From: Flectonema sp. DT1601
Taxonomy: Eukaryota; Euglenozoa; Diplonemea; Diplonemida; Diplonemidae
Length of the DNA stretch: 64,000 nucleotides
Assembly: GCA_964019425.1 (NCBI GenBank)
Contig: OZ025822.1
Span: 496,001-560,000 of the forward strand
Direction: 5' to 3'
A model generated the notes under the pieces. That model was given only the letters and a program-made list of their open reading frames with translations. It made no database searches and was not told where the DNA came from. A program made the position numbers and the translations under genes. Below, piece after piece: positions 55,369 to 64,000 of this stretch. Numbering within the stretch: the first letter of the stretch is position 1; every line of letters begins with the position of its first letter.

Positions 55369-56232
55369 GTGTCTGGTGATGACATTTTAATAACCCCAGC
55401 AGTTGTATTGCTGTTCATTAATTATTTCATCTTTTTTGTTTTATTATTGATTTCCTTATCGTTGAGTCATTTTGAACAGTGTCACAGCTGTTGAGATGTG
55501 ATAAAAATCCATTGGATTAATTTTTTATAAAAAACATGCGAGTTTTTACAATAACTTTACGGACGTTTCAATTTATTTACTAAATAAATTTATATCTCTG
55601 ACAGGCTTGTTTAAAAAGCCACAAAAAAAAGTTTTTTTTTTTTTTTTCCAGCAGCATGACATTCCGTACTATTAAAGTATTATGTTCCATTGCAAAGCTG
55701 TTTTTTATTTTTTTATTTTTTTATATTTCTTACCGAACTGTCACCTTATCGTTTTGAGGGTTCTCTGTTTCGTATGATGTACAGGGTAGTATGCATCAGT
55801 GATAGACTTGTAATCTGCACCTGATGAAATTGTTAAAAAATAAAATAGTTTTATCAATTTGAAGACTCTCTTCGAAGAAGGCGACGTGTTGGAGAAAACA
55901 CTCTTTCCTCTCTACGAGAGTTGTGTAGTTTTTTTGTTTGTTGAGATCTCGTCGTTTTAATTTTTTAACTTTTTACAAAATGTCCCTGAGATGTGAATTA
56001 GGAAAAAAGAAAAAGAATTGGCTTTAACTTCAACTATACAGAAAATAATGATATAACACTGTGATTTTTTGTTTGTGCACGAAACCGTGAACCGACTTAA
56101 ACTGATAAAGCTAAAGGAGGTTTACGTGTGCTGCCAACATTCTTTTTCGTTCTTACAATACTTGTTAAATGCAAAAAAAAAACAATAACACCCCTGCTGC
56201 TGGATATGAGTAAAATGTTATTTAATTTTTAC
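55369..56232 (+). other. Spacer before the coiled-coil gene
   Basis: AT-rich with a T run at 55631-55646. No gene. An ATG at 56128 begins an in-frame extension of the next gene, but the acceptor TTTTTACAG (AG at 56233-56234) lies inside it. Confidence 0.45.
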
Positions 56233-56274
56233 AGGGAGGGAAGTGGGAGGGCATTCCCAAAAAAAAAAAAAAAA

Positions 56275-59200
56275 ATGGACCTCCACTCGCGGATTGGTAA
56301 AACAACTGCCGTGGCAGGTCGAATCGCTAAGCTGATGGAGAGCATGCATAGTAAGTTAGAAGTTGTGGAAGCTGACAAAGAAAAACTTCAACAACAACTT
56401 GAAAAAGAAGAAAAAATTGAAATCATCGCCGCGAAGATGAGAGAAGAAGCAAATCGGATTAAACATAAAGAACAAGAGCTATCAAGACGTGAACAACATC
56501 TAAAACAACGAGAGTTTGAACAACGAGAACACATCACAGTTCACAAAGTAAGAGAGTTATATCTCCGAATTGAAGAACAAGGTGAAGGAATAGCAACCAA
56601 ATCATCTCTTTTACGATGTCTCAGAACTGATGAAGACTTGCGATCTGTTTTTTGCGGCGACGGCTTAACAGCAGAAAATCTCACCGTCGCATTAGAAAAG
56701 ATATTCAGCAACACTGACCCTCAACAGGAACGAGTAATTACTTATGATGAATTCAGTCTCGCTGTGTTAGGTCCTGGACACCCAAGTTTGATACAAAGTT
56801 CTCGTTTTGAGTCATCGCCTCCATTACTTTCTGGTCCAGGTGGAGGTAGTCATCAAAAACAGATTGAAGTTTATAATACTTCAATGACTTCTCCAAGAAG
56901 TGGATGTAGAGACAGTCTAGAACAACCTCGTCAGAGAAGTAGAAGTGAAAGTCAGTACGAAGCTTTAAACGATCAGACAGAGAGATCTCCTCCTCCTTTT
57001 CGACTACCTGACTTGTCTCCAATGATGCAGTCACCTCCAAAGTGTCATGAGCCTACACCACCACCAGCATTTAATTCTGTTAAGTCGGTTAATGTGATTC
57101 CTGTTGCTCCTCCACATTCAAATTGTTTTGAAGCATCTCAACCAGTTCAGTCAAACACCGACAGTCCGTTTTTATGTTCATCTGAAAACCCTTTTCTTGT
57201 TGACGTCGTTTCTGAGAGTGACATGTTTACCGACAGTCAATTCCCTCCGGAGGGATCTTCTTTTGCACCAAATCCTTCTGACGGTTTACTCTGGCAAAGG
57301 ACTTCGGGTGGATCACTATTTCCTAAAACACCACAATGCAGTAGTGTTATTGCTGGTGTTTGCAGTAATAGAAAATGGTTATCTGCGATGTGTCTCATTG
57401 CTGATCCTCACGAAACAATCGGATCGGGTACTTCTACTGAAAGAGGGTACGCTGAAGTAATTATTAATGGAACAACTGTTGCTGTTGATAATTACTTTCC
57501 CTCAATTCATGGATGCCCTGCTCATGTCAGCACACCCAGCCAGCTTTGGATAATGTTTGCTGAGAAAGCACTTGCAAAGGCAAAGGGAGGTTACAGTTTC
57601 TTAGAGCGAAGTCGGTACGAAAAGCTTTCAGAACTGATACCCATCGTACGATCTGGAGCACAGGCAGCGACATTTCCCATGGAAATGGACAGCTTGATGG
57701 ACCTCGTTGAGAGTGTTGCTGCATCTCATTTACAACTTTTAACACCCCGTCCGAGTGCTGCCTCTCGATTAGATGATATTGGATCTCTGTATTCCATATT
57801 CGATTTATACCCAAAGAATGAAACAGATATTACAAACTGTTTTGTGTTGATATTCTCACCGGTAATATCTCAGGGTGTTCATGACGCACCAGATGCGAAG
57901 TGGGTAAAGGCAACTGACCTTCTTCAACTATTCTCAACCTGGACACTAGTTGATGTAAATAATACTTTCTTAAAGAGACGTCAGTCAAAAATTGATTTAC
58001 CGAGACATCCAGACATAGCAATAAATAGACTGTCACCTATTCCTGAAAAGTGCAGCGCGTTCAGCTCCAGCACTACGTGTGAATTTGGAGAAAGTATGTG
58101 GGGACAGCTCAGTGATATTGAAGCTGCTCCGTTTGCATCAAAATCAGAAGGGAGAGAATCGATTGAAAGATGTGAGCCAGCATCATCTGTAGAGTCTCAG
58201 TGTGATACTAAGGAAAGTGAAGTTGATGAGAGGACTACTACGGGTAGTGAAAAACAGTTTTCAGAATCACCGTCGCCAACTACTCAGATAACTAATTGGA
58301 AGGAGCAGACAAAACACTCGCAGAGATCAAGTAGTGGTAGGTCGAGTCTCACCAGATCTCCTTCAGAGAAACAATCTGTTGAATCAGCTTACAGCGCTTT
58401 ACCAAAACCTGAACCTGTTCCTCCAACAACAGCAACAGTTTCAAATAACATCCGTCCACAGTCTTCAGGATGGAATGAAACTCTATCAATGGTATTATCA
58501 AGTAACACTGCAGTCATGAAGGAAGTTCAGGCACACAAGGCTGATGCTGAAGAAGCCAGGACACTCCTGGAAGTTGAACGAGTAGCAACTAAACAACAGC
58601 AATCAGTTCTAAATGAATCAAAGAAGAATAATCATCTGTTGAAAGAGGAAGTTTCAACTCTTCAATCGATTCTCACTGAAAAACAGTTTCAAGAAACAGA
58701 ATGTAACATAGCACTCGACCACCTGGGATACGATAGCGGAATGACCCTCCAAAGTAAAGTATCTCACGTAGTAAAACGATTAGAAGAATCTTCATCCAAA
58801 GCGAGGAAACTTGAGGAAAAAATAATCGAATTCGAGAACGTGAAATCAAAACTGAAAGCTGAATACGAAACTGCTTTCGAAGTTCAACAAGATCGGGTTA
58901 AGGAAAGTGAAGGAGAGAAATTAAAAATCGCGAAAACTCTTTTCGCGGAACGAGAATCAACTGCACAGCTTCGAGACAAGGCAGCAGAGTCTGAAAATTT
59001 TGAAAGGGAGCTGACTGAACAAATGGAAAGTAATCAGAAATTACAACAAAGAATTCAAAACTTGGAAATAGAACTCATCGAGTCCTCATCAAATACTCGA
59101 ACTCTTGAGAAGAAGTTATCAGAACCCAGCAGTGACGTGTTGACACTCAAAAGTCAGATCTCTTCGTTAGAAATTGAACTAGCGACCATAACAGAGTCTC

Positions 59201-62097
59201 AACGAGTCTTTGAATATGAACTTCAACAAGACGCTGATAATCGTATCGGTCAAGTTCAATCAAATCTGAGAGACGTCATTTCTGAATTACAATCAGACTT
59301 ACAAACATCTAAATTAGCTGGTCAAGAACTAGACACTCAACTTCATGATTCTCGTAAGCAAGCATCAGCTTTGGAGATGGAACTCTCAAAACGAGAAGAT
59401 GACCACGAGATGCAATTATCAGAATTGCAGTCTCGCATCAAACAGGCAATGGAGGGATTCGCATCTGAGAAGCAACTGCGAAACGAGATCAGAGAAAAAG
59501 ATGAAATAATAAGTGAATTGAAATCAAAGAATAATTCTGATCAAGAAAGTATTGAAAACAGATCACCGCAACATGTTGAGGTTCATCTGGCTGCTGAAGT
59601 TAGGATTAGAAATCTTGAGAATGAATTCGATGCTGAAAGAAGATTTCTTAAAAATCAAATAGCAGAACTTGACGAGAGGAGTAGTAGTCAACAAAGAGAC
59701 TTAGAAGTTCAAAATGCGATTAACAACCAACAAGAACCAACAACCATGTCTGCCTTACAACAAGACCTCAAAACACAACAAGACTTAGTAAGAACGCTAA
59801 GCGATCAGCTTCAGTCTAGTCAGTCATTACAACAGGATTTCGAATCACAAAAGAAACTAATAAGATCTTTACAAGACGAATTATCGTTCGCTGACAGTCT
59901 AAAACAACAACTTGAATCCCATCACAGCGTCATTGATGAACAGGCTTCTCAAATTGCTAAATTACAAAACAGAAGTGACTGCGATAATTGCAAGACATTC
60001 TCGTTGAAGATGAAGATTCTCGAAGAAGAGATTGAAAGAGCTGAAGGAAGTAGTGTTCAGAAACAACGTGAGATTACTCAAATAACAGAATGGATGCAAC
60101 AACAATCAGACGCAACTCACCAAAGAAGAATAACTGAATCAGAAGAACGTGTTGCAATACTACAAGAAAACGTTGACAACACTATTCGAAAGTGTGATAC
60201 CTCTGCGAAGGAGCATTCCCTTCTAAGAGAACAGATTTTATTTCTTGAAAGACAGTTAGATGTTCAAAACAAGAACCACTCATCTGAAGTATTGTCACTG
60301 ACTACAAAACTTAAAACTCACGAAGAAGAAATTCCTAAACTCAACAAGCAATTGCAAGATATCATTTCTCTCCACAGCGAACTCGGAAAAAAACACCTCC
60401 GCGTTGCCTCAGAAGTTGAAGAACGTAAGCGATCTGAACGAACGTCATCTCCTGAGGTATTATTTCTTTTTTTTTTTTTTTTTTTACTTCATTTTCAAAT
60501 TCTTCCAACCCCCAACCCTTTTTACTAATTATTCTCATCAGTAATTATCTGATGATGAGACTTCAGAACTAAAAACTAAAACAGGATTCAAACCAATTCG
60601 AAGTCATTGAACGACTCACAAATCAATTAGAAACTCGTAAAAGTGAAATTGATGAATGGGCGTCAAGAGTTTGTTTAATGGAATCTGAAATATCAGATCT
60701 CGGAAAGGAGAGAGACGATCTCATCGAAACGCTGTCCAGAACTACTAGAGGAACAACTAACGTAGTGGTATGTGATTTCTGTTATTTTAAATTCTGTTAA
60801 TGGTGAGCGGACCGTTTTCATCCTCTCAATGAGGTAATCCCCAACTGGGAGGGCGCACGCATTGCGGAGTACACTATTTGTAAACTCTCTACTAGCGAGT
60901 TTATTTTCGGAGTCTTTTTTTTTGTTACGGTGGTTAGGTCCAAAGTCATATTCGTCACAATTTTTTCATTCGCGATGACATTATTTTTGCAAGAGAGAGT
61001 AATGAGAATACCTTCATACGCTTCCCCTGTCCTTCTTACAGGATTTCCACTGTAATTGGTGGCTTCAACATTAAAAGCCTCGCTTGGTCTGGCAACCCAT
61101 AACAGGCCGAGAATACTTTTGGCCTTTATCTTTGAGGAGCTCGGCCAGAATTGATGTCGAACATCCGTAGTTAGGTACGGACCTTTACATTGCTCATTGC
61201 CCATGATGAGTCTTTTCCCTTCAGGTAATCCTGAAATTCAAGTTCCAGGGTGACGAGTACTTCTTCGTAGCGCTACTCCGATGTTGTTATTCGAAGCTCC
61301 GAAGGCTTCTTTGCCTGAACGCAATCCGCAACGATGTTACGTTCTATGTGAGTATAACAATGTTTTGATAGTTTTGCTGTGTTATCTCATATTTGTTCTT
61401 TTATCGCCTCGTTAAATTAATCAACCCAATTGGATTTAGTATCAGAGGCAGGTGCTGTTGTGAAAGAGTTGTCAAACTAATTAAACAGAATGAATACTTT
61501 TATAACACAAAACAGGACCACCGACTGGAATCTGACCTTCGAAAGCAAATCTCTCTTAAGGATGATGAGATCTTCGATTTGAATAAGAAATTTCAGGAAC
61601 AAGAAATAAAAGTTGATAAGTTAAAACACGAAGTCAGCCTACGAGAAGACAGATTAGAGGCTTTTGCATCCGACACTGCGAACTTACAATCAAGAGTGAG
61701 AGAACTACTTCAAGCTGTCCCACAGTCTCCTCAGAGGTTAGAATCGTTGGAGTCAGAACTAGTGGAAACTAAAAGACTCCATCACCAAATATCACTGAAG
61801 TGGAAACGCGCAGTGACAAATTCACACGAAATAAAAAAAGAACTCGCGGCATCCAAAGAACAACTTCAGCAACTCGATGAGTACAAAGCGGCGATGAAAG
61901 TCGCAGCGATTGAAATAGAAGCTCTCCACAGATCTCGTGATGAGTCGAAATCTCACTCAGAAGATGCTGCCAATCGACTTCGAAAGCATTTTGAGGAAGC
62001 TCAAGAAGAGAACAACGGACTACGAGTAGAGATGGTTAAAATAATTGCAGAGAGGAATCTCCTCTACCAGCAGCTTACTGGTACGGCAGCTGTATAG
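56275..62097 (+). CDS. Large coiled-coil protein with degenerate calpain-like domain, three exons
   Basis: Exons 56275-60456, 60585-60767 and 61516-62097 join in phase 0 for 1648 residues; introns are 128 and 748 bp. The start follows the acceptor at 56233-56234 by 40 bases. Parts in order: a short coiled coil (about 20-90); an EF-hand-like region (about 90-170) ending VITYDEFSLAVLGPG; a Pro/Ser-rich linker; a calpain-like domain (about 355-560) with VAVDNYFPSI and LWIMFAEKALAKAKGGYSFL, typical of the calpain PC2 region; a Ser-rich linker; and coiled coil from about 740 to the end. Where active calpains have GDCW, this protein has SNRKW, so the catalytic Cys appears to be Arg, and the catalytic His motif is not visible. 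It fits the large, mostly inactive calpain-like group of euglenozoans, often cytoskeletal. A structural role is likely; the exact one is unknown. Confidence 0.82.
60768..61515 (-). other. Unusually long intron with a nested open frame
   Basis: This 748-bp intron (donor GTATGT, acceptor AAAACAG) is about six to eleven times longer than the other confident introns in the window. It is GC-richer than the spacers and holds a 128-codon minus-strand open frame (60818-61204) with an ordinary amino-acid composition and no family I recognise. To its right, a + strand stretch of 41 codons (61225-61347) is flanked by CCCTTCAG and GTGAGT and would fit in phase as a cassette exon. An inserted gene or element fragment is the likely explanation for the length. 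Confidence 0.5.
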
Positions 62098-63134
62098 GAT
62101 TTATTCAGTTCAATGGTTTCATTCACTAATTTATCTATACATCACATCCCTTATATGTTTGGATGTTGAGGCTTCTTTCCAACTGTCGTTTCGTGTAAAA
62201 TTGTGCGATTATTATTTTTTTTTTTTCGTTTTCTTTTTTAGATTTTTTTCCGTAAATAAGAATTCAATAACTTACTTGTCATGAATAACCAGAATAGATT
62301 TTTTTTTTTTTTTTTTTTTGAATTTGCATCTCTGTTGTATCCCTCTGTGTGAAAAAAAATTTTGTATTCTTATCTTTTTCATTCCACAACATATTTATCA
62401 GTATTTGTTAAGAAACATATCTCAATTAAACAGAGATACTAAGCTGTATCTCTCTTGCCTCGATGATATTATAAATCCAATAAACTCCAAAAAAAAAAAA
62501 AACAATGTACTCTCTTCTTTAATGATTTTTTTTTGTCATATGAAAAGGCGTTTTTTCCATAGACTAGCGACAAGCAGTAGGAAAAAATTGCTACTTTTTT
62601 TTTTTTTTTTTTTTTTCCATCAAAAAAAAGAAACCAAAAAAAAAAAAGAAAAATGGTAGATTGTTATTAGAAAAATGTTTTCCTTTTTATTTTTTAGAAG
62701 ACCAGATTACTTCCCCTCTGAGTACTTAGAAATGTTTGTGAAAATTATTTTATTAACAGAACTTAACAAATCTAAACACAACGTCCATTCACGCCTGAGG
62801 GAGTCTTTACGGTTGTGTGTTATCGAATGACTAATACCCCGTAAGCTTGCCTTGATGATATACAAGTGTTAGGATTTCTAAAATAAATAAACAAAATAAC
62901 CGAGCGACAGTTAAGAGAGTTGTTGCCATCAGTCTCTTGTATTAAGGTTCTACTTCACCTCCCAAAACAGATATTTATTCTATTGTAATCCTAATACTTA
63001 CTTTAAAAGGCTAAGTTAAGCATCACACCTAGTCACTGTATCTCAGAACTAATGTTAAATTATCGTTATGTTGTTTATGATACAACACATTTGTATTTTA
63101 CGTACAAAATCAAACAGTTAAACCCCCCAAAACA
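62098..63134 (+). other. Spacer before the NTMT-like gene
   Basis: T runs (62299-62319, 62595-62618), no gene. The right part holds two acceptor candidates embedded in a 29-base direct repeat (62961-62989 and 63126-63154). Confidence 0.5.
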
Positions 63135-63154
63135 GATATTTATTCTATTGTAAT
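62961..63154 (+). repeat. 29-base direct repeat carrying duplicated splice acceptors
   Basis: 62961-62989 and 63126-63154 are identical over 29 bases, from CCCAAAACAG to CTATTGTAAT, and the second ends directly before the ATG of the next gene. Each contains an AAAACAG acceptor. The 136 bases between have no open frame. It could be a footprint of an insertion with a long target duplication, or a slippage duplication. Confidence 0.75.
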
Positions 63155-63684
63155 ATGACTTTTGAACTTCCAGGTATCGACAGTGATGGCAAGAGTTATA
63201 AAAGCTTACAAGACATGTGGGCTCACGAACTAAAAGAGAAGAACGAATCAGGAAAGGAACTCTGGTATTCAAAAGCTGTGGAATATTGGGAAAAGCAACC
63301 AGCGACAGTTGATGGTGTGCTGGGAGGTTTTGGACACACCAACGACGATGATATAACGGAGAGTGCGATATTTCTACTCCCATTTATAATAAAGAAAAAC
63401 ATGCAAAGAACACTCTCAATGGATTGCGGTGCTGGAGTTGGAAGAATATCTCAACATCTCGTAATCGGAAAATTAGGTTTTGAACAAGTTGATCTACTCG
63501 ACCCTTGTCAGCATCTTCTCGACGAGGCTCAAAAACAACTTCCCGCTGATAAAGTAAATATGATGTACAAAGGATCTATAGAGACTCATGACTTTGGACT
63601 TGAGAAGTACGACTTAATAATCCTACAGTGGGTGGGCATCTATCTCACTGATGATGACTTTATTAAATTTATAAAGAACGCCAG
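63155..63684 (+). CDS. NTMT1: NTMT1-type N-terminal alpha-amino methyltransferase, exon 1 (partial)
   Basis: SAM-dependent enzyme that methylates the alpha-amino group of proteins after Met removal (classically X-Pro-Lys starts, for example RCC1 and histones in animals). The 176 complete codons visible include YSKAVEYWEKQPATVDGVLGG, a hallmark of the family; the SAM-binding MDCGAGVGR (89-97); the acidic VDLLDP (112-117); and LQWVGIYLTDDDF, where relatives have IQWVIGHLTD. The N-terminus is about 20 residues longer than human NTMT1. The exon ends at 63684 in a GTATGA donor (phase 2), and the last part of the protein lies beyond the window. An in-frame stop soon after the donor confirms that splicing is needed. 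Confidence 0.92.
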
Positions 63685-64000
63685 GTATGAATAGTCTTCT
63701 TTTTTTCTTTTTCTTTTCTTTTTCTTTTTTTTAAGTGTTTCTCCTTGCTTAGGTGCTGCCCTTACTGGGTGGCCGTTCACTTTTTCGAGACAGTGGGGGT
63801 GCGACACGGAACCTGATTGCGCTGAGAGGCACAGCGGGTTCGAACCGATTCGGAGCGTCACTCCCGAAGCTTACTCTTCTTCTTCTTCTTTTTTTTTTTT
63901 TAGTTACACTCGTCTGTGCTTCTGACTCTTTGTTTTTGTTCTTTTCACTTCTGTGATCGATCCACTTGCCGCTCAGTGTTGAGAAGCCCAGTTGAACTAA
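63685..64000 (+). other. Start of an NTMT-like gene intron, continuing past the window
   Basis: Begins GTATGA, then a T-rich stretch. It contains a GGTTCGAACC B-box-like string (about 63837-63846) in a GC-rich segment and, from 63898, a minus-strand U-repeat tail. No acceptor or second exon is seen before the window ends. Confidence 0.6.
63898..63955 (-). repeat. U repeat tail, minus strand
   Basis: Read on the minus strand, this gives GAAGTGAAAAGAACAAAAAC, then AAAGAGTC, then GCACAGACGAGTGTAAC and a run of A, the tail of the 10-13.7 kb array units. It is the only copy seen in the opposite orientation, and it is followed (minus strand) by a GC-rich tRNA-like segment, as in the array. Confidence 0.7.

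Noticed and set aside
56128-56274. 49-residue extension of the coiled-coil protein
   Set aside because: It is hydrophobic and lysine-run driven, and it contains the splice acceptor at 56233-56234.

Overview
This window is nuclear DNA of a protist, most probably a euglenozoan. A non-trypanosomatid lineage such as a diplonemid fits best. Four observations support this. (1) The HSP90 copies carry long stretches I recognise from kinetoplastid HSP83, and they form a head-to-tail array as in that group. (2) All eleven convincing genes lie on the + strand. (3) Most starts sit a short distance after a pyrimidine tract ending in AG, the layout of spliced-leader trans-splicing. (4) Several genes also carry ordinary short GT-AG introns, which trypanosomatids almost lack. 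The lineage call is inference from protein memory and gene layout, not a search result. Spacer DNA is AT-rich and full of A and T runs, while coding DNA is clean.

Layout. Bases 1-16202 hold three HSP90 genes (204, 5847, 14091) encoding the same 703-residue protein. Their spacers hold decayed coding remnants on the minus strand, decayed leucine-rich-repeat gene pieces, a crowded array of poly(A)-ended repeats of about 280 bp (10040-13668), and four tRNA-like modules. Then come a NUP93/NIC96-type nucleoporin (three exons), a possible inactive OTU-like protein, a type I membrane protein, and a Ydj1-like DnaJ that ends in a CaaX box but has no visible J domain (three exons). A CCCH zinc-finger protein follows. 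From 28.4 to 50.7 kb there is a gene-poor stretch with one 72-codon gene and several short repeat families. The right side holds a membrane-anchored CmcI-family protein (two exons), a ubiquitin-like/leucine-rich-repeat fusion, a 1648-residue coiled-coil protein with a degenerate calpain-like domain (three exons), and the first exon of an NTMT1-type N-terminal methyltransferase that runs off the window.

How it works together. The genes do not form a functional pathway, although an HSP90 array and an HSP40-like protein lie within 10 kb of each other. The shared orientation suggests one long transcription unit, with each mRNA released by trans-splicing at the acceptors listed. Seven internal introns have confident splice sites. 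Their acceptors are A-rich (ending AACAG, ATACAG or TCACAG), unlike the pyrimidine-rich acceptors before start codons.

Most notable are two short repeat families with conserved possible RNA structure, the tRNA-like modules with intact A and B boxes but variable anticodon regions, the J-less DnaJ, the two classes of splice acceptor, and a 748-bp intron holding a foreign-looking open frame.
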